A stretch of 64,000 bases of DNA from Microglena sp. YARC (Eukaryota; Chlorophyta; Chlorophyceae; Chlamydomonadales; Chlamydomonadaceae): assembly GCA_022414725.1 (NCBI GenBank), contig CM039463.1:88550326-88614325 (forward strand), written 5' to 3'. Of the stretch, positions 32,864 to 42,804 are shown one piece after another (positions within the stretch are counted from its first letter, which is position 1; every line of letters begins with the position of its first letter). Made by a program: the position numbers and the translations under genes. The notes beneath the pieces are model-generated. The model saw only the letters and a list, made by a program, of their open reading frames with translations. It was not told the origin of the DNA and did not search any database.

Positions 32864-33883
32864 CACAGCTGGATCAATGAGCAGTTTGCAGACATCTGCG
32901 TGACCTGCCTTGGCAGCCTCCCACAAGGCCCCGCTGTTCGTAGAGCTCGCCCTGGCCCTGAACTCAATTCCAGCCACCTCTGGATCCATCAGCAGCTTGC
33001 AGACATCTGCGTGACCTTCCCTTGCAGCCGACCCCAAGGCCCTGCTGTAGTGAGAGTTCGCCCGGGCCCTGTACTCAAGTCCAGCCACCTCTGGATCCAT
33101 GAGCAGCTTGCAGACATCTGCGTGACCTTCCCTTGCAGCCTCACACAAGGCCCAGTTGTTCATATGGTTCGCCCTGGCCCTGAACTCAATTCCAGACACC
33201 TCTGGATCCATGAGCAGCTTGCAGACATCTGCGTGACCTGCCCTTGCAGCCGACCCCAAGGCCCAGCTGTCGTTAGAGTTCGCCCTGGCCCTGAACTCAA
33301 GTCCAGCCATCTCTGGATCCATCAGCAGCTTGCAGACATCTGCGTGACCTTTCTTTGCAGCCTCACACAAGTCCCAGCTGTCGCTAGTGTTCGCCAGGGC
33401 CCTGAACTCAAGTCCAGCCACCGCTGGATCCATCAGCAGCTTGCAGACATCTGCGTGACCTTCATTGGCAGCCGCCCACAAGGACCAGCTGTCGCGAGAG
33501 TTCGCCCGGGCCCTGAACTCAAGTCCAGCCACCGCTGGATCCATCAGCAGCTTGCAGACATCTGCATGACCTTCCTTGGCAGCCACATGGAGAAACTTGT
33601 TTTCATTTTGGTTCGCCCTCAATTGTAGGACCCCCTGAAGCTGTACAAGAGGATTGGACACCAAGCATACTGCTAGAAGGTCGGCGCGCCCCCCTTTCGC
33701 CATCGTCTCTCCAACTCGCTGTGGTGGTTGGATCAGTCCGGTAAGGGGCCATCCAGAAAATCTGTTGTGCATAGTTTTACACACTAATACAATCTTGGGG
33801 TTGGAAGAGAATAGGGCAATACGATCAAGAATGTCATGGGGACACGTAAGGAGTGGAAACGATGATCGCGTGTGCGACTGCAT
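32864..33883 (-). pseudogene. 5' half of F-box/ankyrin-like locus 3
   Basis: ATG 33883 gives MQSHTRSSFPLLTCPHDIL, the F-box-like segment, the joint region and about seven and a half repeats; the frame then runs into the terminal repeat of transposon copy 2 and stops at 32801. The last viral residues before the junction (KLLIDPAV) continue exactly at 19721. A fused product with about 20 transposon-encoded residues could still be made from its own promoter. Confidence 0.85.
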
Positions 33884-34570
33884 GTTCGATGAACATATGT
33901 GTACAATGCATGCAAGCGCACAGGATGGTATAAATAAATAATGAGTTGGGATAAACCCTATAAACCCTATAAACCCTATAAACCCTTGCCTGGCGGTATC
34001 TGCAAGCGGTAAGCGGCACTTGCCTGGAATGCAAGCGACAAGCGGCACTTGCCTGGCGGTATCTGCAAGCGGTACAGAATGGGTTTTCCTGCCTCCCGGC
34101 GATTTTTTTGAATTTTCAAAGCAGAAGTTAGAGCCGTACGAACGACTCACTCGCCAACCAGAGATTTAGCTCTCTGCGGAATTGCGATTCCGACCAGACC
34201 AGGCTCCTAAACCAGTCAAAATCCCTCCGGGAGGCAGGAACAAATGTACAGGCGCAAATTGTCTTTCTTTCTTACACGAAGGAATTAAAGTTTCATCAAG
34301 TTTTGTAACCGATCTTGTCAATTCAGGAGATTGACACAAAACATTCAAGGACTGTAAAGACACAGAAGTTAGTTACATCTTCAAAGTAGCCTGAAAAGTC
34401 AAAGTGCTGGCTCACATCGTGCGCATCAATAATCATTTTCAAAGCTTTCCTATCTCATAATTAAATATTTATGCTACATCTGGAATTATTGGGCACACGC
34501 ATCGATATTTTTGCTTGAGCAAACTGAACACATTTCTGGAAAGTTAGAGGAGAGTGGACAAATACTTGCT
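33884..34570. other. Spacer between loci 3 and 4
   Basis: Contains the minus-strand TATTTATTTATACC box (about 33932-33945), four GGGTTTATA units (about 33954-33986), minisatellite remains, MITE M3 and the conserved module (about 34250-34565). Confidence 0.5.
34078..34241 (+). mobile_element. MITE-like element M3
   Basis: Starts AATGGGTTTTCCTGCCTCC and ends CCGGGAGGCAGGAAC, with the shared inner sequence (GAGCCGTACGAACGACTCAC). Confidence 0.6.
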
Positions 34571-36871
34571 CTACGGTGGCAAGACCCAGCTGCTGTCAAG
34601 ATTCACAATGGCCCTGTACTCGGGGCCAGCCGCCTCTGGATCCATCAAAAGCGAGCAGACATCGGCGTGACCGGCATTTGCAGCCGCCCCCAATGCCCTG
34701 CTGGTGACAGAGTTCGCCCAGGCCCTGAACTCAAGTCCAGCCACCGCTGGATCCATCAGAAGCTTGCAGACATCTGCATGACCTGCCTTCGCAGCCTCAC
34801 ACAAGGCCCAGCTGTCGCTAGCGTTCGCCCGGGCCCTGTACTTGAGTCCAGCCACTGCTGGATCCATCAGCAGCTTGCAGACATCGGCGTGACCGGCATT
34901 CGCAGACGCCCCCAAGGCCCTGCTGTCGCTAGAGTTCGCCCGGGCCCTGTACTTGAGTCCAGCCACTGCTGGATCCATCAGCAGCTTGCAGACATCTGAG
35001 TGACCTGCCTTGGCAGCCGCCCACAAGGCCCGGCTATAGCTAGAGTTCGCCCGGGCCCTATACTCAAGTCCAGCCACCGCTGGATCCATGAGCAGCTTGC
35101 AGACATCTGCGTGACCTTTCGTTGCAGCCTCACACAATGCCCAGCTGTCGCTAGAGTTCGCCAGGGCCCTATACTCAAGTCCAGCCACCTCTGGATCCAT
35201 GAGCAGCTTGCAGACATCTGCATGACCGGCCTTCGCAGCCTCACGCAAGGCCCAGCTGTCGCTAGAGTTCGCCTGGGCCCTATACTCAAGTCCAGCCACC
35301 ACTGGATCCATGAGCAGCTTGCAGACATCTGCGTGATCTGCCTTGGCAGCCCCCCACAAGGCCATGCTGTCGCTAGAGTTCGCCCTGGCCCTGAACTTGA
35401 GTCCAGCCACCTCTGGATCCATCAGCAGCTTGCAGACATCTGCGTGCCCTGCCTTGGCAGCCGCCCACAATGCCCAGCTGTCGCTAGAGTTCGCCCAGGC
35501 CCTGAACTTGAGTCCAGCCACCGCTGGATCCATGAGCAGCTTGCAGACATCTGCGTGACCTTCATTGGCAGCGGCCCAAAAAGCCCGGCTGTATCTAGAG
35601 TTCGCCAGGGCCCTGTACTCAAGTCCAGCCACCTCTGGATCCATGAGCAGCTTGCAGACATCTGCGTGACCTTCATTGGCAGCCGCCCACAATGCCCGGC
35701 TGTAGCTAGAGTTCGCTAGGGCCATATACTCAAGTCCAGCAACCTCTGGATCCATGAGCAGCTTGCAGACATCTGCATGACCTGCCTTGGCAGACGCACA
35801 AAAGGCCATGCTGTCTCTAGAGTTCGCCCTGGCCCTGTACTCAAGTCCAGCCACCTCTGGATCCATCAGCAGCTTGCAGACATCTGCGTGACCTGCATAG
35901 GCAGCCGCCGACAAGGCCCGGCTGTTGACAGTGTTCGCCCGGGCCCTGAACTCAAGTCCAGCCACCGCTGGATCCATCAGCAGCTTGCAGACATCTGCGT
36001 GGCCTTCTTTGGCAGCCGCCCACAAGGCCCAGCTGTCGCTATAATTCGCCTGGGCCCTGAACCCAAGTCCAGCCACCTCTGGATCCATCAGCAGCTTGCA
36101 GACATCTGCGTGGCCTGCATTGGCCACCGACAACAAGGCCCTGCTGTCGACAGAGTTCGCCCGGGCCCTGAACTCAAGTCCAGCCACCTCTGGATCCATC
36201 AGCAGCTTGCAGACATCTGCATGACCTCCCTTTCCAGCCGCCCACAAGGCCCTGCTGTCTCTAGAGTTCGCCCTGGCCCTGAACTCAATTCCAGCCACCT
36301 CTGGATCCATCAGCAGCTTGCAGACATCTGCATGACCTCTCTTTGAAGCCGCCCACAAGGCCCAGCTGTCGTTAGAGTTCGCTCTGGCCCTGAACTCAAG
36401 TCCAGCCACCGCTGGATCCATCAGAAGCTTGCATACATCTGCATGACCTTCCTTGGGAGCCAGCCACAATGCCCAGCTGTCGCTAGAGTTCGCCCTGGCC
36501 CTGAACTCAATTTCAGCCACCTCTGGATCCATCAGCAGCTTGTAGACATCTGCGTGACCTTCCTTGGCAGACACATGGAGAAGCTCGTTTCCATTTTGGT
36601 TCGCCCTCAATTGTAGACCCCCCTTAACCTGTACAAGAGGATTGGACACCAAGCATACTGCTAGAAGGTCGGCGCGCCCCCCTTTCGCCATCATCTCTCC
36701 AACTCGCTGTGGTGGTTGGATCAGTCCGGTAAGGGGCCATCCAGAAAATCTGTTGTGGAGAGTTTTACACACCAATACAATCTTTGGGTTGGAAGAGAAT
36801 AGGGCAATACGATCTAGAATGTCATGGGGAAACCATAAAATGGGAAACGATGATCGCGTGTGCGAATGCAT
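34571..36871 (-). CDS. F-box/ankyrin-like protein, locus 4, the longest intact member
   Basis: ATG 36871 is chosen because MHSHTRSSFPI is conserved at all loci; in-frame ATGs further up lie in the promoter repeats. The product has 766 residues: an F-box-like segment (PHDILDRIALFSS..VCKTLHNRF, about residues 12-45), a joint with IQPPQRVGEMMAKGGRAD and QLRANQN, then about eighteen 36-residue repeats. It ends VNLDSSWVLPP. Repeats alternate between DPAVAG and DPEVAG and are so alike that crossover is expected. By analogy with F-box/ankyrin proteins of large DNA viruses it may link a target to the host SCF ubiquitin ligase; that is inference. Fully open. Confidence 0.75.
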   Translation of the reverse strand: MHSHTRSSFPILWFPHDILDRIALFSSNPKIVLVCKTLHNRFSGWPLTGLIQPPQRVGEMMAKGGRADLLAVCLVSNPLVQVKGGLQLRANQNGNELLHVSAKEGHADVYKLLMDPEVAEIEFRARANSSDSWALWLAPKEGHADVCKLLMDPAVAGLEFRARANSNDSWALWAASKRGHADVCKLLMDPEVAGIEFRARANSRDSRALWAAGKGGHADVCKLLMDPEVAGLEFRARANSVDSRALLSVANAGHADVCKLLMDPEVAGLGFRAQANYSDSWALWAAAKEGHADVCKLLMDPAVAGLEFRARANTVNSRALSAAAYAGHADVCKLLMDPEVAGLEYRARANSRDSMAFCASAKAGHADVCKLLMDPEVAGLEYMALANSSYSRALWAAANEGHADVCKLLMDPEVAGLEYRALANSRYSRAFWAAANEGHADVCKLLMDPAVAGLKFRAWANSSDSWALWAAAKAGHADVCKLLMDPEVAGLKFRARANSSDSMALWGAAKADHADVCKLLMDPVVAGLEYRAQANSSDSWALREAAKAGHADVCKLLMDPEVAGLEYRALANSSDSWALCEAATKGHADVCKLLMDPAVAGLEYRARANSSYSRALWAAAKAGHSDVCKLLMDPAVAGLKYRARANSSDSRALGASANAGHADVCKLLMDPAVAGLKYRARANASDSWALCEAAKAGHADVCKLLMDPAVAGLEFRAWANSVTSRALGAAANAGHADVCSLLMDPEAAGPEYRAIVNLDSSWVLPP

Positions 36872-36944
36872 GTTCGATGAACATGGGTGTACATGCATGC
36901 AAGCGCACAGGATGGTATAAATAAATAATGAATTGGAATAAACC
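36872..36944 (-). promoter_or_regulatory. Compact promoter of locus 4
   Basis: Only 73 bases lie between the stop of locus 5 and this start. They hold the TATTTATTTATACC box (about 36915-36928) and the start-codon palindrome ATGTTC-ATC-GAACAT, whose right arm ends in the CAT of ATGCA. Confidence 0.5.
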
Positions 36945-38939
36945 CTATAAACCCTTGGTTGCACTTGCCTGGCATGCAAGCGGTAAGCGGCAAGCGGCAT
37001 TTGCCTGGCGGTATCTGCAGGCGGTATCTGCAGGCGGTTTCAAGATGGCTTTCGAAGCCCAACACTCATCTTTGATCGCTTCAACACGACGATAGTTTTC
37101 CCCACAAGCGATGATCGCCCGGGCCCTGAACTCAATTCCAGCCACCTCTGCATCCATCAGCAGCTTGCAGACATCTGCGTGACCTTCCTTTGCAGCCTCA
37201 CACAATGCCCAGCTGTTGATAGAGTTCGCCCTGGCCGTGTACTTGGGTCCAGCCACCTCTGCATCCATCAGCAGCTTGCAGACATCTGCGTGACCTTCCT
37301 TTGCAGCCTCACACAATGCCCAGCTGTTGATAGAGTTTGCCAGGGCTCTGAACTCAAGTCCAGCTACCTCTGGATCCATCAGCAGCTTGCAGACATCGGC
37401 GTGACCTGCCTTCGCAGCATCCCCCAAGGCCCTGCTGTTGATATGGTTCGCCCTGGCCCTGTACTCAAGTCCAGCCACCTCTGGATCCATCAGCAGCTTG
37501 CAGACATCTGCGTGACCTTCCTTGGCAGCCTCACACAAGGCCCGGCTGTCGCTAGCGTTCGCCAGGGCCCTATACTCAAGTCCAGCCACCACTGGATCCA
37601 TCAGCAGCTTGCAGACATCTGCGTGACCTTCATTGGCAGCCGCCCACGAGGCCCAGCTGTCGCTAGCGTTCGCCCGGGCCCTATACTCAAGTCCAGCCAC
37701 CACTGGATCCATGAGCAGCTTGCAGACATCTGAGTGACCTTCTCTGGCAGCCGCCCCCAAGGCCCTGCTGTTGATATTGTTCGCCCTTGCCCTGTACTCA
37801 AGTCCAGCCACCACTGGATCAATGAGCAGCAAGCAGACATCTGCGTGACCGGCCTTTGCAGCCTCACACAAGGCCCTGCTGTCTCTAGAGTTCGCCAGGG
37901 CCATGTACTCAAGTCCAGCCACATCTGGATCCATCAGCAGCTTGCAGACATCTGCGTGACCTGCCTTGGCAGCCTCCCCACAAGGCCCCGCTGTTCGTAG
38001 AGTTCGCCCGGGCCCTGAACTCAATTCCAGCCACATTTGGATCCATGAGCAGCTTGCAGACATCTGCTTGCCCTTCATTGGCAGCCTCACGCAAGGCCCA
38101 GCTGTCGCTAGCGTTCGCCCGGGCCCTGAACTCAAGTCCAGTCACTGCTGGATCCATCAGCATCTTGCAGACATCTGCGTGACCTGCCTTCGCAGCCGCC
38201 CACAAGACCATGCTGTTGATATGGTTCGCCCTTGCCCTGAACTCAATTCCAGCCACCTCTGGATCCATCAGCAGCTTGCAGACATCTGCATGACCTCCCT
38301 TTCCAGCCGCCCACAAGGCCCTGCTGTCTCTAGAGTTCGCCCTGGCCCTGAACTCAATTCCAGCCACCTCTGGATCCATCAGCAGCTTGCAGACATCTGC
38401 ATGACCTCTCTTTGAAGCCGCCCACAAGGCCCAGCTGTCGTTAGAGTTCGCTCTGGCCCTGAACTCAAGTCCAGCCACCGCTGGATCCATCAGAAGCTTG
38501 CATACATCTGCATGACCTTCCTTGGGAGCCAGCCACAATGCCCAGCTGTCGCTAGAGTTCGCCCTGGCCCTGAACTCAATTTCAGCCACCTCTGGATCCA
38601 TCAGCAGCTTGTAGACATCTGCGTGACCTTCCTTGGCAGACACATGGAGAAGCTCGTTTCCATTTTGGTTCGCCCTCAATTGTAGACCCCCTTAACCTGT
38701 ACAAGAGGATTGGACACCAAGCATACTGCTAGAAGGTCGGCGCGCCCCCCTTTCGCCATCATCTCTCCAACTCGCTGTGGTGGTTGGATCAGTCCGGTAA
38801 GGGGCCATCCAGAAAATCTGTTGTGGAGAGTTTTACACACCAATACAATCTTTGGGTTGGAAGAGAATAGGGCAATACGATCTAGAATGTCATGGGGAAA
38901 CCATAAAATGGGAAACGATGATCGCGTGTGCGAATGCAT
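36945..38939 (-). pseudogene. F-box/ankyrin-like locus 5, chimeric, two C-run indels
   Basis: ATG 38939 opens the usual N-terminus. A C run is one base short near 38690 (against locus 4), and one base long near 37978 (against locus 6), so three open pieces result. The N-terminal three repeats match locus 4 nearly base for base, and the rest matches locus 6, with a switch at about 38180-38270. It ends with an unusual tail (AIIACGENYRRVEAIKDECW) that runs into promoter-type sequence. The two indels are both in C homopolymers, so read error is possible; if so the gene is whole. Confidence 0.7.
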
Positions 38940-39013
38940 GTTCGATGAACATGGGTGTACATGCATGCAAGCGCACAGGATGGTATAAATAAATAATGAA
39001 TTGGAATAAAACC

Positions 39014-40786
39014 CTATAAACCCTTGGTTGCACTTGCCTGGCATGCAAGCGGTAAGCGGCAAGCGGCATTTGCCTGGCGGTATCTGCAGGCGGTATCTGC
39101 AGGCGGTTTCAAGATGGCTTTCGAAGCCCAACACTCATCTTCGATCGCTTCAACACGACGATAGTTTTCCCCACAAGCGATGATCGCCCGGGCCCTGAAC
39201 TCAATTCCAGCCACCTCTGCATCCATCAGCAGCTTGCAGACATCTGCGTGACCTTCCTTTGCAGCCTCACACAATGCCCAGCTGTTGATAGAGTTCGCCC
39301 TGGCCGTGTACTTGGGTCCAGCCACCTCTGCATCCATCAGCAGCTTGCAGACATCTGCGTGACCTTCCTTTGCAGCCTCACACAATGCCCAGCTGTTGGT
39401 AGAGTTTGCCAGGGCTCTGAACTCAAGTCCAGCTACCTCTGGATCCATCAGCAGCTTGCAGACATCGGCGTGACCTGCCTTCGCAGCATCCCCCAAGGCC
39501 CTGCTGTTGATATGGTTCGCCCTGGCCCTGTACTCAAGTCCAGCCACCTCTGGATCCATCAGCAGCTTGCAGACATCTGCGTGACCTTCCTTGGCAGCCT
39601 CACACAAGGCCCGGCTGTCGCTAGCGTTCGCCAGGGCCCTATACTCAAGTCCAGCCACCACTGGATCCATCAGCAGCTTGCAGACATCTGCGTGACCTTC
39701 ATTGGCAGCCGCCCACGAGGCCCAGCTGTCGCTAGCGTTCGCCCGGGCCCTATACTCAAGTCCAGCCACCACTGGATCCATGAGCAGCTTGCAGACATCT
39801 GAGTGACCTTCTCTGGCAGCCGCCCCCAAGGCCCTGCTGTTGATATTGTTCGCCCTTGCCCTGTACTCAAGTCCAGCCACCACTGGATCAATGAGCAGCA
39901 AGCAGACATCTGCGTGACCGGCCTTTGCAGCCTCACACAAGGCCCTGCTGTCTCTAGAGTTCGCCAGGGCCATGTACTCAAGTCCAGCCACATCTGGATC
40001 CATCAGCAGCTTGCAGACATCTGCGTGACCTGCCTTGGCAGCCTCCCACAAGGCCCCGCTGTTCGTAGAGTTCGCCCGGGCCCTGAACTCAATTCCAGCC
40101 ACATTTGGATCCATGAGCAGCTTGCAGACATCTGCTTGCCCTTCATTGGCAGCCTCACGCAAGGCCCAGCTGTCGCTAGCGTTCGCCCGGGCCCTGAACT
40201 CAAGTCCAGTCACTGCTGGATCCATCAGCATCTTGCAGACATCTGCGTGACTTTCATTGGCAGCCGCCACCAATGCCCTGCTGTTTCTAGAGTTTGCTAG
40301 GGCTCTGAACTCAAGTCCAGCCACCTCTGGATCCATCAGCAGCTTGCAGACATCTGCGTGACCTGCCTTCGCAGCCGCCCACAAGACCATGCTGTTGATA
40401 TGGTTCGCCCTTGCCCTGAACTCAATTCCAGCCACCTCTGAATCCATCAGCAGCTTGCAGACATCTGCGTGACCTTCCTTGGCAGCCACATAGAGAAGCT
40501 TGTTTTCATTTTGGTTCGCCCTCAATTGTAGTGCCCCCTTAAGCTGTACAAGAGGATTGGACACCAAGCATACTGCTAGAAGGTCGGCGCGCCCCCCTTT
40601 TGCCATCATCTCTCCAACTCGCTGTGGTGGTTGGATCAGTCCGGTAAGGGGCCATCCAGAAAATCTGTTGTGCATAGTTTTACACACTAATACAATCTTT
40701 GGGTTGGAAGAGAATATGGCAATACGATCAAGAATGTCATGGGGACACGTAAGGAGTGGAAACGATGATCGCGTGTGCGACTGCAT
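39014..40786 (-). CDS. F-box/ankyrin-like protein, locus 6, intact but with a swapped upstream region
   Basis: ATG 40786 (MQSHTRSS) gives 590 residues: F-box-like segment, joint and about twelve repeats, with the same odd tail as locus 5 (CGENYRRVEAIEDECW). Just upstream the usual TATTTATTTATACC promoter is missing. Instead, after GTAAATGCATC, sequence from the conserved spacer module follows, so the frame is open up to another ATG at 40897. The locus has probably lost its promoter by recombination. Confidence 0.75.
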   Translation of the reverse strand: MQSHTRSSFPLLTCPHDILDRIAIFSSNPKIVLVCKTMHNRFSGWPLTGLIQPPQRVGEMMAKGGRADLLAVCLVSNPLVQLKGALQLRANQNENKLLYVAAKEGHADVCKLLMDSEVAGIEFRARANHINSMVLWAAAKAGHADVCKLLMDPEVAGLEFRALANSRNSRALVAAANESHADVCKMLMDPAVTGLEFRARANASDSWALREAANEGQADVCKLLMDPNVAGIEFRARANSTNSGALWEAAKAGHADVCKLLMDPDVAGLEYMALANSRDSRALCEAAKAGHADVCLLLIDPVVAGLEYRARANNINSRALGAAAREGHSDVCKLLMDPVVAGLEYRARANASDSWASWAAANEGHADVCKLLMDPVVAGLEYRALANASDSRALCEAAKEGHADVCKLLMDPEVAGLEYRARANHINSRALGDAAKAGHADVCKLLMDPEVAGLEFRALANSTNSWALCEAAKEGHADVCKLLMDAEVAGPKYTARANSINSWALCEAAKEGHADVCKLLMDAEVAGIEFRARAIIACGENYRRVEAIEDECWASKAILKPPADTACRYRQANAACRLPLACQASATKGL

Positions 40787-41189
40787 GTTCGATGTAAATG
40801 CATCTTTCTTTCTTACTTTAAGTAATTCAAGTTTCATCAAGTTTTGTAACCGATCTTGCATATATATATTTATCTTCAGGAGATTGTCACAAAACATTCA
40901 AGGACACAGAAGTTACATCTTCAAAGTAGCCTGAAAGTCAAAATGTTGGCTCACACGATATCACGGTATCCTTGAGCATCAATAATAATTTTCAAAGCGT
41001 TTCCTGCCTCATAATCAAATATTTATGCTACACCTGGAATTATTGGGCACACGCAGCGATATTTTCGCTTGAGCAAACTGAACACATTTCTGAAAAGTTT
41101 GAGGAGAGTATATAAATCTTGCCCTACGGTGGCAAGAAAGAAACGTGTCTTGCCTTACACAACAAGCCCCAGCTGCTGTCAAGTTTCAC
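40787..41189. other. Spacer upstream of locus 6, mostly the conserved module
   Basis: No MITE and no minisatellite here. The minus strand holds the module in a form where the part EAGNALKIIID is in frame with IFDY, which at other loci is one base short. A (TA)n run lies at 40861-40872. Confidence 0.45.
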
Positions 41190-42428
41190 AATGGCCCTGA
41201 AATTGAGTCCATTCACTGCTGGATCCATCATCAACTTGCAGACATCTGCGTGACCTTCATTGGAAACCTACCCCAATGGCCCTATACTCAAGTCCAGCCA
41301 CCGCTGGATCCATCAGGAGCTTGCATACATCTGCATGACCTTCCTTTGCAGCCACCCACAATGCCCAGCTGTCGTTAGAGTCCGCCCGGGCCCTGAACTC
41401 AATTCCAGCCACCTCTGGATCCATGAGCAGCTTGCAGACATCTCATAACCTTTCTCTGCAGCCTCCCACAATGCCCAGCTGTCGTTAGAGTCCGCCCGGG
41501 CCCTGAACTCCATTCCAGCCACCTCTGGATCCATGAGCAGCTTGCAGACATCTGCGTGACCTGCCTTGGCAGCCGCCCCCAAGGCCCTGCTGTCTCTAGA
41601 GCTCGCCAGGGCCCTGAACTTGAGTCCAGCCACCGCTGGATCCATCAGCAGCTTGCAGACATCTGCGTGACCTGCCTTGGCAGCCTCACACAAGCCCCTG
41701 CTGTCGCTGAAGTTCGCCCAGGCCCTGAATTTGAGTCCAGCAACCGCTGGATCCATCAGCAGCTTGCAGACATCTGCGTGACCTGCATGGGCAGCTGCCC
41801 CCAAGGCCCTGCTGTCGTGAGAGTTCGCCCTGGCCCTGAACTCAAGTCCAGCCACCGCTGGATCCATGAGCAGCTTGCAGACATCTGCGTGACCTTTCGT
41901 TGCAGCCGCCCACAAGGCACTGTTGTAGCTAGAGTTCGCCCTGGCCCTGTACTTGGGTCCAGCCACCTCTGGATCCATCAGCAGCTTGTAGACATCTGCG
42001 TGACCTTCCTTGGCAGCCGCCCCCAAGGCCCAGCTGTCGCCTGAGTTTGCCCTGGCCCTGAACTCAAGTCCAGCCACCGCTGGATCCATGAGCAGCTTGC
42101 AGACATCTGCATGACCTTCCTTGGCAGCCACATGGAGAAGCTTGTTTTCATTTTGGTTAGCCCTCAATTGTAGTGCTCCCTTAAGCTGTACAAGAGGATT
42201 GGACACCAAGCATACTGCTAGAAGGTCGGCGCGCCCCCCTTTCGCCATCATCTCTCCAACTCGCTGTGGTGGTTGGATCAGTCCGGTAAGGGGCCATCCA
42301 GAAAATCTGTTGTGCATAGTTTTACACACTAATACAATCTTTGGGTTGGAAGATAATAGGGCAATACGATCAAGAATGTCATGTGGACACGTAAGGAGTG
42401 GAAACGATGATCGCGTGTGCGACTTCAT
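41190..42428 (-). pseudogene. F-box/ankyrin-like locus 7, frameshifted near the end
   Basis: ATG 42428 gives MKSHTRSSFPLL, the F-box-like segment and about eight good repeats. Near 41442 the family sequence for GHADVC is damaged (one base missing net), so the frame goes wrong at EKGYEMSASC and stops at 41313. The remaining two or three repeats are readable in the other frame down to about 41190. Confidence 0.7.
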
Positions 42429-42804
42429 GTTCGATGAACATGTGTGTACAAGCGCACATGATGGTATAAATAAACAATGAGTTAGGATAAACCCTATAAA
42501 CCCTTGGTTGCACTTGCCTGGCGGTATCTGCAAGCGGTAACCGGAAGGGGCACTTGCCGGGAGGTATCTGCAAGCGGTAAGCTTTAAGTGGCACTTGCCT
42601 GGAATGCAAGCGACAAGCGGCACTTGCTTGGCGGTATCTGAAAGCGACAAGCGGCACTTGACTGGCGGTATCTGAAAGCGACAAGCGGCACTTGCCTGGC
42701 GGTATCTGCAAGCGGCACTTGCCAGGCGGTATCTGCAAGCGGCCCTGTACTCGTGGCCAACCGCCTCTGGATCCATCAGAAGCTTGCAGACATCTGCGTG
42801 ACCT
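42429..42804. repeat. Promoter and 27-bp minisatellite upstream of locus 7
   Basis: The TATTTATTTATACC-type box (here TTGTTTATTTATACC, about 42460-42474) and one GGGTTTATA pair are followed by about eight degenerate 27-bp units built on CTTGCCTGGCGGTATCTG with GCAAGCGAC linkers (about 42508-42745). Confidence 0.6.

Larger units (their letters stand above)
36200..40270. repeat. Tandem duplication with 2,069-bp offset
   Basis: ATGACCTCCCTTTCC occurs at 36221 and 38290, GCACTTGCCTGGCATGC at 36961 and 39030, and everything between is nearly the same at a constant offset of 2,069. Similarity ends near 38183 against 40252. The unit covers the 5' end of locus 4, its promoter and the 3' part of the next locus. 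Confidence 0.85.

Noticed and set aside
33954..33986. Telomere-like CCCTATAAA repeats
   Set aside because: The unit is 9 bases, with only two to four copies, and sits before genes at many internal places. It does not match known telomere repeats.
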